From Clostridiales bacterium UBA7273 (lineage in GTDB: Bacteria; Bacillota; Clostridia; Oscillospirales; Oscillospiraceae), in NCBI GenBank assembly GCA_002472405.1, contig DKRV01000040.1:13722-77721 (forward strand): a DNA stretch of 64,000 bases, written 5' to 3'. The translations under genes and the position numbers were made by a program. Within the stretch, counting starts at the first letter, position 1; each line of letters opens with the position of its first letter. The notes beneath the pieces were generated by a model. That model was not told the DNA's origin, did no database searches, and saw only the letters and a program-made list of their open reading frames with translations. Positions 24,442-32,884 of the stretch are shown in pieces.

Positions 24442-25695
24442 ATGGCAATATGGCATTGCAGCGGAGAAAAACGCCTTGAGGGAGCGTGCTTTGTGCAGGG
24501 TGCGAAAAATGCGGTCCTGCCGATACTCGCGGCCTCGGTCGTCTGCCCGACGGAAACTGACCTGCTGAATGTTCCGCAGCTGAGCGATGTTGAAATGTCG
24601 CTGAGGATACTGCGCAGCCTGGGATGTACGGCGCAGCAGCAGGAAAACGACGTTTACATAGACTCGCGTGCATTAAGCTCAAACGTCATACCGCAGAGCA
24701 TGATGGAGAGCATGCGATCTTCGGTCCTTTTCATGGGCGCGCTTTTGGCGCGCTGCGGCGAGGTGCATCTTACGCTGCCCGGCGGATGCAGACTCGGCGC
24801 AAGGCCGATAGATATGCACCTTGATGCAATGAAAGCTCTCGGCGCAAGCGTTGAGGAATCCGGATGCGAGATAGTATGCAGAGCCGAAAAGCTTAAAGGC
24901 GCACACATAAGGCTTCCGTATCCGAGCGTCGGCGCAACGGAAAATGCCATGATAGCCGCGTGCGGCGCGGAAGGGGAGACTGTCATAACGGGTGCAGCAA
25001 AGGAGCCGGAGATAGAGGATCTTCAGGAGTACCTACGCAAAGCCGGCGCGTATATATCCGGAGCCGGAACGAGCACGGTGAAGATCTCAGGCTTTGAGCG
25101 CGAAAGCCATGTCGGCCACCGCATCATTCCGGATAGGATCGTATCGGCAACGTTTTTGTGCGCTGCTGCCGCAACCGGCGGCGATATCGAGCTGCGCGGA
25201 GTTGATTTAAGGCAATTTTCGCGCCTTGAGCACTTCCTAAAGCGAGCCGGCTGTGATATAATATCGTCGCGCAGAAGCGTGAGGTTAATATCCGACGGTA
25301 AGCTGAACGCTGTCGGCCGCGTTTCGACCGGGCCGTATCCCGAATTTCCTACGGATATGCAGCCGCTGCTTATGGCGGCGCTTCTCAAAGCCGTAGGGCG
25401 AACCGATTTTATCGAAAACGTTTTTGACTCGCGTTTCGGCCACGCAAAGCAGCTTAGCCGCTTCGGCGCGGATATCTCCGTTGAGGGGAGGCAGGCGTCT
25501 GTGTGGGGCGTGCGCGATCTCAGGTGTGCCATTGTCAGCGCAGGCGATCTGCGCGGCGGCGCAGCAATGATAATTGCCGCTCTTTCTGCCGAGGGTGAAA
25601 GCCTTATCGTGGATCCCGGGCATATTGCCCGAGGTTACGAGCATCTTGACCATAAGCTCCGCTCGCTTGGAGCAGATATATTTTTGGAGTTGTAA
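24442..25695 (+). CDS. murA: UDP-GlcNAc 1-carboxyvinyltransferase
   Basis: First committed step of peptidoglycan synthesis: transfers enolpyruvate from PEP to UDP-GlcNAc. In this 417-residue protein the substrate pair K22-N23 is in GAKNAVLP. The active-site loop PGGCRLGARP has Cys at 116 (Cys115 of E. coli), so the fosfomycin target is intact and the Asp form of natural resistance is not present. Placement of murA inside a dcw cluster is seen in Clostridia. Confidence 0.96.
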   Translation: MAIWHCSGEKRLEGACFVQGAKNAVLPILAASVVCPTETDLLNVPQLSDVEMSLRILRSLGCTAQQQENDVYIDSRALSSNVIPQSMMESMRSSVLFMGALLARCGEVHLTLPGGCRLGARPIDMHLDAMKALGASVEESGCEIVCRAEKLKGAHIRLPYPSVGATENAMIAACGAEGETVITGAAKEPEIEDLQEYLRKAGAYISGAGTSTVKISGFERESHVGHRIIPDRIVSATFLCAAAATGGDIELRGVDLRQFSRLEHFLKRAGCDIISSRRSVRLISDGKLNAVGRVSTGPYPEFPTDMQPLLMAALLKAVGRTDFIENVFDSRFGHAKQLSRFGADISVEGRQASVWGVRDLRCAIVSAGDLRGGAAMIIAALSAEGESLIVDPGHIARGYEHLDHKLRSLGADIFLEL

Positions 25696-25696
25696 A

Positions 25697-26467
25697 ATGC
25701 CGAATACTAATGATTATTACCAAAAGCGTGAGGATCCGTATAAGCCGAAATTCACGAGGAACGTGAATCGGCCGCTTACGTTTTTCCTTGTTATAGTTGC
25801 GCTTGTTTTTATAATGAGCGTGTTTTTCAAGGTCTCGCGCATAGAGGTTAAGGGAAATTCGATTTATACGGCTGACGAAGTGATAAAAGCTTCCGGCATC
25901 GAAACCGGCGATAACCTGTTTTTCATTAACGGTATCGCTGCCGGAAGCCGCGTTGCCGTTAAGCTTCCGTATGTAGACTCCGTGCAGATAAACCGCGGCC
26001 TGCCGAACCTCGTGACCATCGTTGTGACCGAGAGTAAGGCCGTCGGCTGCCTGACTGTCGGGGACGAGCTGTGGTCTGTAAGCAGCAGCGGAAAATTTCT
26101 GAGCAGTATCAGTGCGAGCGACAGCGAGCATATCGCAATGATAAGCGGAATAAGCGTGAGCGAAGCTGCAACGGGCGAGCATATAAAAGCTGCCGCCGGG
26201 GATGAGAATAAGCTTGCCTATTTAACGGACATACTTTATCAGATCCAAGCGCGCGGCCTTGTCGGCAAGGTAACGGCGATTGATATGAGCGATGCGGCAA
26301 ATCCGACCTTTGAATATGACGGCAGATTTCTTGTAAAGCTCGGTGCGCTCGACAACACGGAATATAAATTCGGCAAGATGCTTTCGGCGGTTTCGCAGCT
26401 TACGGCCGACGATGCCGGAACGCTTGACTTATCCACGGGCGATAAGGTCGTTTTCAACCCGAATTAA
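25697..26467 (+). CDS. ftsQ: Cell division protein FtsQ/DivIB
   Basis: Bitopic division protein of 256 residues: basic cytoplasmic start, one membrane helix (about 29-49), then an extracellular POTRA domain (VSRIEVKGNSIYTADEVIKASGI) and the FtsQ/DivIB beta domain. The ATG at 25697 follows the murA stop by one base with a GGAG site; a longer frame from 25574 runs inside murA and is rejected. It forms the DivIB-DivIC-FtsL complex that licenses septal synthesis. Confidence 0.88.
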   Translation: MPNTNDYYQKREDPYKPKFTRNVNRPLTFFLVIVALVFIMSVFFKVSRIEVKGNSIYTADEVIKASGIETGDNLFFINGIAAGSRVAVKLPYVDSVQINRGLPNLVTIVVTESKAVGCLTVGDELWSVSSSGKFLSSISASDSEHIAMISGISVSEAATGEHIKAAAGDENKLAYLTDILYQIQARGLVGKVTAIDMSDAANPTFEYDGRFLVKLGALDNTEYKFGKMLSAVSQLTADDAGTLDLSTGDKVVFNPN

Positions 26468-26498
26468 TACTTTGTTTACATAGCAGGGGAAAAAGCTA

Positions 26499-26527
26499 TT
26501 GACCTTGCGGCCAAAAAGTTATAAAAT
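26499..26527 (+). promoter_or_regulatory. Likely ftsZ promoter
   Basis: TTGACC (26499-26504), 17 bases, TAAAAT (26522-26527), 70 bases before the ftsZ ATG in the only sizeable gap of the dcw cluster. It would let ftsZ be made apart from the upstream genes. Confidence 0.6.
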
Positions 26528-26596
26528 GTTACATATCGCGAATAATGATTGCGGCATCTGCCGCGTCTTCTAAATAACAGTACTGGAGGAAACAAA

Positions 26597-27742
26597 ATGG
26601 ATTTCAAAGCCGAAGTAGGCCCTGAAAATGTTGTAACTATAAAGGTCGTTGGTATCGGCGGCGCCGGTAACAACGTCGTAAATAGAATGGTCAAGTCCGG
26701 AACTCAGGGCGTTGAGTTCATAGCGGTCAACACCGATAAGCAGGCACTTGCCGTGTCCAGCGCGGATCAGAAGATCCAGATCGGCGAGAAGCTGACCCAC
26801 GGTCAGGGCGCAGGCTCCGACCCCGAAGTCGGCAAGAAGAGTGCCGAGGAAAGCCGCAATAACATTGCGAAGGCAGTGGAAGATGCCGATATGGTGTTCA
26901 TCACCGCAGGCATGGGCGGCGGCACGGGCACGGGAGCTGCTCCCACCGTTGCAGATATCGCTCGCGAAGCCGGCATACTCACCGTCGGCGTCGTTACCAA
27001 GCCCTTTAAGTTCGAGGGTAAGCGCCGCATGGATCAGGCAAACGACGGCATTAAAGAGATGCTCGGCAAGGTCGATTCTCTGCTTATAATCCCCAATGAT
27101 CGCCTTAAGTACGCTACCGATCAGAAGGTCACTCTCGCAAACGCGTTTGAAATTGCCGACGATGTCCTGCGTCAGGCCGTCACCAGCATTTCCGACCTTA
27201 TTAAGAATACCGGCTTCATCAACCTCGACTTTGCAGACGTTACCTGCATCATGAAAAATGCCGGCTTTGCTCACATGGGCGTCGGCCGCGCAGCAGGCAA
27301 GGGCAAGGCAGAGGATGCAGCCCGTATGGCAGTCGCAAGCCCCCTTATGGAGACCTCAATAAACGGCGCACACGGCGTGCTTATCAACATCACAGGCTCC
27401 GAGGATATGGGTCTTGAGGATGTAGAAGCAGCTGCAAACCTCGTTCAGGAGGCTGCTCACCCCGATGCAAACATCATCTTCGGTGCAACCTTTGACGAGT
27501 CCATGCAGGATGAGATCCGCGTTACCGTCATCGCTACCGGCTTTGAAGAAGCTCCCACCGCAAAGCAGCCTGCACAGCCGACTCAGGCAAAAAAGGCTGA
27601 GCCTGCTTTTGATAAGCAGCAGGGCATGTTCACCGCAGCAAGCGAAAAGGCTGCCGAAAAGAAGCCCGAAGAGCCTGCCAAGGCTTCCGGCGAGGAAGAT
27701 CCCTTTGACAGCATCTTTAAAATCTTTAACGCAAACAACTAA
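26597..27742 (+). CDS. ftsZ: Cell division GTPase FtsZ
   Basis: Tubulin-like GTPase that forms the Z ring. The start is ATG 26597 (381 residues, [26 protein letters not shown]) after GGAGG at 26585-26589; a frame from 26549 lacks a site. The GTP motif [10 protein letters not shown] and the synergy-loop NLDFADV are present. A low-complexity Pro/Ala/Lys linker (about 315-365) leads to the C-terminal tail [10 protein letters not shown], which binds partner proteins. ftsA is absent upstream. Codon choice is strongly biased, as expected for an abundant protein. Confidence 0.97.
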   Translation: MDFKAEVGPENVVTIKVVGIGGAGNNVVNRMVKSGTQGVEFIAVNTDKQALAVSSADQKIQIGEKLTHGQGAGSDPEVGKKSAEESRNNIAKAVEDADMVFITAGMGGGTGTGAAPTVADIAREAGILTVGVVTKPFKFEGKRRMDQANDGIKEMLGKVDSLLIIPNDRLKYATDQKVTLANAFEIADDVLRQAVTSISDLIKNTGFINLDFADVTCIMKNAGFAHMGVGRAAGKGKAEDAARMAVASPLMETSINGAHGVLINITGSEDMGLEDVEAAANLVQEAAHPDANIIFGATFDESMQDEIRVTVIATGFEEAPTAKQPAQPTQAKKAEPAFDKQQGMFTAASEKAAEKKPEEPAKASGEEDPFDSIFKIFNANN

Positions 27743-27752
27743 GAGAATATGA

Positions 27753-27788
27753 AAAAACCGGCTGAGGAATTATCCTCAGCCGGTTTTT
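27753..27788 (+). terminator. Terminator after ftsZ
   Basis: Sixteen-base perfect arms (AAAAACCGGCTGAGGA / TCCTCAGCCGGTTTTT) with loop ATTA; A- and T-runs at both ends make it work for the converging minus-strand csoR gene too. Confidence 0.92.
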
Positions 27789-27812
27789 GCGTGAAGTGAA
27801 GGTTTTTGCGCT

Positions 27813-28202
27813 TCAGTTAATATATTTGTCAATGGCGGTGTTAAGCTCTTCTATAAAGGTATCGTCGCCTGTTTCAACGGCGTCGCTTATGCAGTGCTCG
27901 AGGTGATCTTTGAGTATAACGCGCGCGGTGCTGCTCAGCGCCGAACGGACGGCTGCCAGCTGTATAAGAACGTCGGTGCAGTCGCGCTCATCCTCGACCA
28001 TGCGCTTTACCGACTCAAGATGACCGATCGCACGCGAGAGCCGGTTTATCACGGCCTTGCTCTGTGTGTGGGAGTGCGAATGATTGTGGTGAGGATGCTC
28101 GTGCTCCTCGTGCTCGCTTATGTCGTCGCAAGGCTTGGCCTCATGGCAGTGGATTATACCGTCGCCGTGATCGTGGTAAAAGCCCTCGTCTGGTCTGTGC
28201 AT
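27813..28202 (-). CDS. CsoR/FrmR-family metal-sensing repressor with His-rich N-terminus
   Basis: A 129-residue DUF156 repressor. The core helix bundle starts near residue 48 (SKAVINRLSRAIGHLESVKRMVE) and carries Cys75, His100 and Cys104, the exact spacing (25 and 4) of the Cu(I) ligands Cys36-His61-Cys65 in CsoR. Ahead of it is an unusual 47-residue extension with 13 His and two Cys. The ligand set predicts Cu(I), though RcnR- and CstR-like relatives sense nickel or sulfane sulfur. No copper exporter or chaperone gene is adjacent, so its target lies elsewhere or it only regulates itself. GGAGG precedes the ATG. Confidence 0.87.
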   Translation of the reverse strand: MHRPDEGFYHDHGDGIIHCHEAKPCDDISEHEEHEHPHHNHSHSHTQSKAVINRLSRAIGHLESVKRMVEDERDCTDVLIQLAAVRSALSSTARVILKDHLEHCISDAVETGDDTFIEELNTAIDKYIN

Positions 28203-28235
28203 CGCTGTGCCTCCGTTAATCTAAGTGTTTTTATA

Positions 28236-28264
28236 ATAATACTTCAATAACCAAGTAAAAGCAA
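28236..28264 (-). promoter_or_regulatory. Promoter of the CsoR-like gene
   Basis: Minus strand: TTGCTT (28264-28259), 17 bases, TATTAT (28241-28236), 33 bases before the start codon. Confidence 0.55.
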
Positions 28265-28283
28265 TAGACAGAAACGCAAAATA

Positions 28284-28306
28284 GCCGGGCAGCGCTGCTG
28301 CCCGGC
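28284..28306 (-). terminator. Terminator of the 899-aa flavoprotein gene
   Basis: GCCGGGCAG and CTGCCCGGC around a 5-base loop, followed on the minus strand by TATTTTGCGTTTC. Lies 14 bases past the stop codon at 28320. Confidence 0.8.
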
Positions 28307-28319
28307 ATGTTGTTTGCTG

Positions 28320-31019
28320 TCAGAGTTTGTCAACTTTGTCTTTAAGCGCCTTTATGGCAATTTTGCTGCCGCGCTTTGCCATTCCTGCGATTAGATGCGG
28401 AGCGATCTTCTCAACCTTGGGAGATATAAATTCGTCCACCCAAACGAGCTTTATCGCATCGAACTTGCAATTTGTTGTGCATATTCCGCAGCCTACGCAG
28501 CGGTATTCGTCGAGCACAACCGCTCCGCAGCCGAGGCAGCGCTCGGTTTCTTTTTTCATCTGCTCCTCGGTGAACGTTCCTCGCAGATCGTCCATCGTTT
28601 TTCTAGCCTTGTCGGCTCCGGCATCGGTAGCCTTCTGGCGAGGTGCGGTGTCATATCCGCCGATGGCAAGCGCCGCTTTGGTTTTGTCCAGCGAGGTAAA
28701 AATTCGTCTGTCACGGCCGAGATTCTGCGTCTGACCGGGGTGAACGTACCTGTGTATCGAAACTGCGCCCTCCTTGCCGGCGGCAATGGCGTGGATAACG
28801 AACGCAGGCCCTGTAATAACATCGCCGCCTGCGAACACGTCCGGCTCGCCGGTTTGGTACGACAGCTCATTGACCTTAACGCAGCCTTTTTTATCAAGCT
28901 GCATAGCGCCTTTTTCAATGCCGCCCCAGTCGATGATCTGACCGATCGCTCCGATAACGTTATCAACGTCTATAGTCTCAAATTCGCCCGTCGGCACAGG
29001 CGAACACCTGCCGGAGGTGTCCGGAGCGCCGAGCTTCATCTTTTCAAGCTTCAGCGCCGTGACGGCTCCGTCTTTTCCGATTATCTCAACAGGGGAGGCG
29101 AGAAGGTGCAGCTTCACGCCTTCGTTCAGAGCGTCCTCAACCTCATCGGGATCGGCTTTGAGCTCGTCTCTTCCGCGTCTGTAAATAAGAGTGACTTCTT
29201 TCGCACCAAGTCTGATCGCGCTGCGCGCAACGTCAACCGAAACGTTGCCGCCGCCGATTACGGCGACGCGCTCGCCGAGCTTCACGGGTTTGCCGGTAAG
29301 CGTTGAGCGCAGAAAATCAATGCCGCCGTAAACGCCGTCAAGCTTCTCGCCGGGAATGCCTATCGGAGCGCTTTTCTGCGCGCCGATCGCCATGTAAAAC
29401 GCCTTGTATCCCTGAACTCTCAGCTCGTTGAGGCTTATGTCTTTGCCGACTTCAATGCCGGTTTTAAACTCAACTCCCAGCTCTTTCAAAACCTCAATCT
29501 CGGACATAACAACGTCCTTTTCAAGCCTGAATGTCGGGATTCCCATGGTCATCATTCCGCCGAGAGTGTTTTCTTTCTCGAAAACGGTCACGGGATAGCC
29601 CTTTACTGCGAGGTAATATGCACAGCTTAGTCCGGCAGGACCGGCTCCGATAACCGCGATCTTCTGAGGATACATTGTGCCTATCTGGTTGACCATCTTG
29701 GGAACGAACCTGTGCTCGGCGTTCATATCCTGCTCGGCAATGAATTTTTTTATATCGTCAATCGCTATCGGATCGTCAATATCGCCGCGTGTGCAGGCGT
29801 CCTCGCAGAATTTTGGGCACACTCGACCGCATATGGCAGGGAAGGGGTTCTCCTTTTTTATAAGCTCAAGCGCTTCCTGATATCTGCCCTGGGCGGCAAG
29901 CTTTATGTATCCCTGAACGGCGATGTGAGCCGGGCAGTTTGTCTTGCACGGCGCCGTGCCTGTTTCAACGACGTTTTCACGATTTTCGCGCCAGTTCTCG
30001 TTCCAGTGCTCCTTTGTCCAGACCTTATCGTCCGGAGTTTCGGATTTTCTGATATTAAGCGGCTGCGTAGAACAAAGTTTCTGACCTAGGCGCAGCGCGT
30101 TCATCTGGCAGTTTTCAACACACTGGCCGCAGGCAACGCATTTTTCTTTGTCCACCTGCGCGCGATAGTTGGATTTCATTATCGTAGGATCATTGAAAAG
30201 TCGTCCGCCGCGCAGTGATAGGCAGGAGCACTCGCAGCAGTTGCATATGCCGGATACCTCGCCGGTGCCGTCCGTGTTTGAAAGCTCGTGTATTAGCCCG
30301 TTTTCCTCGGCTCTTTTGAGTATCTCATAAGCTTCCTCTTTGCTTATTTCTCTGCCGTGACCGGTTTTAACGTGGAAGTCGGCCGCCTTGTTGAGCATGA
30401 TGCACATATCCTCTTCAAGGTGTCCGCAGCCCTCGCCCATTATCCTGCGAGTGCGTCGGCACGAGCATGCGGTAACAGCAATCTTCCACGCGTTATCTAT
30501 GTATTTGCTCAGCTGATCGGATGAAACTGCGTGACGATTGAGGTCTATCGCCTTCTGCACGGGAATAACACGCATAACGCCCATACCGCGCGGCAGGTTT
30601 GGAGTCATTAGCTTCATGTTTTTCAGCGTGTATTCGTCAAAGCATCTGGCTATTTCGGGGTGAGCCTCGACCTGCTCCTTGTTTCCCACCATCATTTCCA
30701 TTATGCCCGGAACCCAGCAGGGCAGAGTATAGTAGTCGCGGCCATCATCGGGGCTTGTGTAAGTAACGATAACTCCCTCGTTTGCAAGCTCCCACAGAAG
30801 CTTTTTTGTAACCTCCGGCGGCTTGCCGCAGCGTTTGGAGATTTCGTCAAGCGTGAGACTTTGCCGCACCTTGCACGCAAGGGCTACATCTGCCTGCTCG
30901 TCAGTCACGACCTCAGCCAGGATCCTGTATTCCGGATCAGCCGGAACGTTCGGTATGCCGGTTCGTGCTTCGAGCGTGATCTTGTTTGCAAGCGCAAGAA
31001 TTTTAGGTCTGAATGCCAT
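28320..31019 (-). CDS. Multidomain iron-sulfur flavoprotein (GltD/PreT-like oxidoreductase)
   Basis: An 899-residue NAD(P)H-linked oxidoreductase. Order: a winged-helix-like N-terminus (about 30-100); Cys clusters at 185/187/198/206 and 259-266 (CNCCECSC); a [4Fe-4S] ferredoxin motif C294-x2-C-x2-C-x3-C304; a GltD/dihydropyrimidine-dehydrogenase-type Fe-S region (about 355-430); FAD motif GAGPAG at 458-463; NAD(P) motif GGGNVSVDVA at 589-598; and a C-terminal ferredoxin (CVGCGICTTNC, 841-851). It resembles the electron-input subunit of PreT or NfnB but stands alone. The acceptor is unknown. A minus-strand promoter is at 31102-31075. Confidence 0.82.
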   Translation of the reverse strand: MAFRPKILALANKITLEARTGIPNVPADPEYRILAEVVTDEQADVALACKVRQSLTLDEISKRCGKPPEVTKKLLWELANEGVIVTYTSPDDGRDYYTLPCWVPGIMEMMVGNKEQVEAHPEIARCFDEYTLKNMKLMTPNLPRGMGVMRVIPVQKAIDLNRHAVSSDQLSKYIDNAWKIAVTACSCRRTRRIMGEGCGHLEEDMCIMLNKAADFHVKTGHGREISKEEAYEILKRAEENGLIHELSNTDGTGEVSGICNCCECSCLSLRGGRLFNDPTIMKSNYRAQVDKEKCVACGQCVENCQMNALRLGQKLCSTQPLNIRKSETPDDKVWTKEHWNENWRENRENVVETGTAPCKTNCPAHIAVQGYIKLAAQGRYQEALELIKKENPFPAICGRVCPKFCEDACTRGDIDDPIAIDDIKKFIAEQDMNAEHRFVPKMVNQIGTMYPQKIAVIGAGPAGLSCAYYLAVKGYPVTVFEKENTLGGMMTMGIPTFRLEKDVVMSEIEVLKELGVEFKTGIEVGKDISLNELRVQGYKAFYMAIGAQKSAPIGIPGEKLDGVYGGIDFLRSTLTGKPVKLGERVAVIGGGNVSVDVARSAIRLGAKEVTLIYRRGRDELKADPDEVEDALNEGVKLHLLASPVEIIGKDGAVTALKLEKMKLGAPDTSGRCSPVPTGEFETIDVDNVIGAIGQIIDWGGIEKGAMQLDKKGCVKVNELSYQTGEPDVFAGGDVITGPAFVIHAIAAGKEGAVSIHRYVHPGQTQNLGRDRRIFTSLDKTKAALAIGGYDTAPRQKATDAGADKARKTMDDLRGTFTEEQMKKETERCLGCGAVVLDEYRCVGCGICTTNCKFDAIKLVWVDEFISPKVEKIAPHLIAGMAKRGSKIAIKALKDKVDKL

Positions 31020-31074
31020 AGTGTTGCTCCTTCCTTTACTTTAATACGCATAATGTATAAACACTCTTGCGTTA

Positions 31075-31102
31075 AGAATATCACGTTTAACTGATTTGTC
31101 AA
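31075..31102 (-). promoter_or_regulatory. Promoter of the 899-aa flavoprotein gene
   Basis: Minus strand: TTGACA (31102-31097), 16 bases, TATTCT (31080-31075). It lies about 55 bases before the start codon at 31019. Confidence 0.6.
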
Positions 31103-31179
31103 TGTTTTAGGAAAAATGTGCGCAAAATTTATATGATTTGTACAGGCAATGGCGGAATACAATAGCCTGAGGTGATTCA

Positions 31180-31875
31180 ATGCTTGGAATATCGCTGGCC
31201 ATGCTTATTGGCAGTGCACTGCTGATGCTCAGACTTTCGCCGGGGGGGTCGTTCCCGAGTCCGCTTTCGCAGGAAGAGGAGAAAAAATATCTTACGCAGT
31301 GGCAAAATGGAGATATCTCCTCCCGCAACGTCCTTGTTGAGCACAATCTCCGCCTTGTTGCTCACATCATTAAAAAATATTATACGCAGACAAACGATAT
31401 CGAAGACCTTATATCCATCGGAACTATCGGGCTTATAAAGGGTATAAATACCTATAAGCCCGATAAAGGCATCCGCCTTGCAACCTATGCTTCACGGTGC
31501 ATAGAAAATGAGATACTGATGCATTTTCGCAGCCTTAAGAAGACGATGGGGGATGTCAGCCTTTCGGATGTGCTGGATACCGATGGAGAAGGAAATAACT
31601 TATCTCTTATGGATGTACTGGCTCAGGACGATGAAATGAGCGAAAAAATCGGCGATATGGAGCTTTGCGGCCGGCTGCGCGGACTTGTTGACAGTGTTTT
31701 GAATGAGCGCGAAGCAAGAATAATACGTTTGAGGTACGGTCTTACCGGCGCAGCTCCGATGACTCAGCTTGAAACCGCGAAAGTATGCAGCATCAGCAGA
31801 TCTTATGTCAGCAGACTTGAAAAGAAAGCGCTCGAAAAACTCAAATCCGAGCTTGGCGATGATGCATACATATAA
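31180..31875 (+). CDS. sigK: Sporulation sigma factor SigK (pro-sigma-K)
   Basis: Late mother-cell sigma factor, 231 residues. The N-terminal hydrophobic stretch of about 20 residues before FPSPLSQEEEKKYL is the membrane-holding pro-sequence removed by SpoIVFB in Bacillus. Region 2 (EHNLRLVAHIIKKYY, EDLISIGTIGLIKGI, ATYASRCIENEILM) and region 4 (SISRSYVSRLEKKALEKLK) match SigK closely. The gene is continuous, so no skin element interrupts it here. A GAGGTGATT site precedes the ATG. I found no convincing sigma-E promoter in front of it. Confidence 0.93.
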   Translation: MLGISLAMLIGSALLMLRLSPGGSFPSPLSQEEEKKYLTQWQNGDISSRNVLVEHNLRLVAHIIKKYYTQTNDIEDLISIGTIGLIKGINTYKPDKGIRLATYASRCIENEILMHFRSLKKTMGDVSLSDVLDTDGEGNNLSLMDVLAQDDEMSEKIGDMELCGRLRGLVDSVLNEREARIIRLRYGLTGAAPMTQLETAKVCSISRSYVSRLEKKALEKLKSELGDDAYI

Positions 31876-31940
31876 TTGTCTTGTGCGAGTCGTGCTTTTG
31901 TGATAAAATAACGTGAAAAAACTCTGGGAGGTGAGCTCTG

Positions 31941-32732
31941 GTGCGTATTAAGAAAACTGTGTGGACATTTTTCATGCTTATAATGGCGGCAACGTTGGTG
32001 CTGATAATTAACTCGCGCGTTCAGCTCACTTCTGAAGTCGTTGTCGGGGGCGCAGACTCCGTATTTGTCAAAACCAATACGTTGACAGATCCTATGGCCG
32101 AGTACGAAAACTCAAGCAAAGCGTCTCTTGAAAAATATGCAGATCTTGAGTTCCCGGCGATCACTATAACCGAGTGGCAGTATGTGCTTATTAATAAAGA
32201 CACGCCTATCAAGTCATATGCGCCCTCTGTCAGGCAGTTCGGATCTGACGGACCGTATGTTGATAAACGCATAATCGACAGCTTATCCGCGCTTATTGCT
32301 GCGGCAAAGGAAGCAGGATTTGAGCCGTATATCAGCGTAGGATACAGGTCATATGCCGATCAGCAGCAGCTTTTCAACGAAAAGGCATCGGAGCTGAGCC
32401 AAAACGGAGCGTATACTTATGAAGAGGCTCAGCAGATAGCCGCTGAGATAGTTGCAAAGCCCGGCACGAGCGATCATCAGACCGGCCTTGCCGTCGATAT
32501 TCTCGACAAAGAGTACGAAGTACTTGATTACAGCAAGATGGATTCGAAGTTTTTTGATTGGCTCGACGCAAACTGTGCTCAGTTTGGCTTTATAAAGCGC
32601 TATCCGAGCAATAAGAAAAGCGTTACCGGATGGGATGAACCGTGGCACTACAGATATGTCGGCAAAGAGGTGGCAGAGTTTATCATGAAAAACGGAATGT
32701 GCCTTGAAGAATTTGCCGCGCACTATAAATAA
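31941..32732 (+). CDS. VanY-type D-alanyl-D-alanine carboxypeptidase (M15B)
   Basis: A 263-residue surface enzyme with an N-terminal signal anchor (about 7-24). The zinc-peptidase signature S177-D-H179-x6-D186 and E233-P-W-H236, with Arg136 in GYRS, are those of the VanY/DacB family, which trims the terminal D-Ala of stem peptides. It starts at GTG 31941, 6 bases after a GGAGGTGA site. With no vanA-type genes nearby it is more likely a housekeeping or spore-wall enzyme than a vancomycin-resistance gene. Confidence 0.9.
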   Translation: MRIKKTVWTFFMLIMAATLVLIINSRVQLTSEVVVGGADSVFVKTNTLTDPMAEYENSSKASLEKYADLEFPAITITEWQYVLINKDTPIKSYAPSVRQFGSDGPYVDKRIIDSLSALIAAAKEAGFEPYISVGYRSYADQQQLFNEKASELSQNGAYTYEEAQQIAAEIVAKPGTSDHQTGLAVDILDKEYEVLDYSKMDSKFFDWLDANCAQFGFIKRYPSNKKSVTGWDEPWHYRYVGKEVAEFIMKNGMCLEEFAAHYK

Positions 32733-32765
32733 CCGATAAATTGTGTGTGAGCATGTAAAAAATGC

Positions 32766-32794
32766 TTGCAATCACGATATATAGGTGGTATTAT
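32766..32794 (+). promoter_or_regulatory. Promoter before rimP
   Basis: TTGCAA (32766-32771), 17 bases, TATTAT (32789-32794). Predicted start near 32801, only about 18 bases before the hairpin at 32819. Confidence 0.65.
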
Positions 32795-32818
32795 ATTAAA
32801 GTAAGTTAGTTAGTATGC

Positions 32819-32845
32819 AAGAGTGGGTTCCAGCCCACTCTTTTT
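32819..32845 (+). terminator. Leader terminator before rimP
   Basis: AAGAGTGGG and CCCACTCTT around TTCCAG, followed by TTT. With the promoter at 32766 it would give a transcript of about 45 bases; readthrough is needed to reach rimP at 32885. Confidence 0.8.
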
Positions 32846-32884
32846 GTTGAGCATTTTGCGGATTATAAAAACAGGAGCTTTGTT

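Noticed and set aside
28395..29306. 303-codon open frame on the + strand
   Set aside because: Antisense to the 899-residue flavoprotein gene; no ribosome site or recognisable domain.
31129..31163. Sigma-E promoter for sigK
   Set aside because: AATACAAT at 31156-31163 resembles a sigma-E -10, but the nearest ATA is 22 bases upstream instead of 16-18, and the start point would fall in the ribosome site.
31941..32732. Vancomycin-resistance VanY
   Set aside because: The enzyme class fits, but no vanHAX, vanRS or D-Ala-D-Lac ligase gene is nearby, so a resistance role is not supported.
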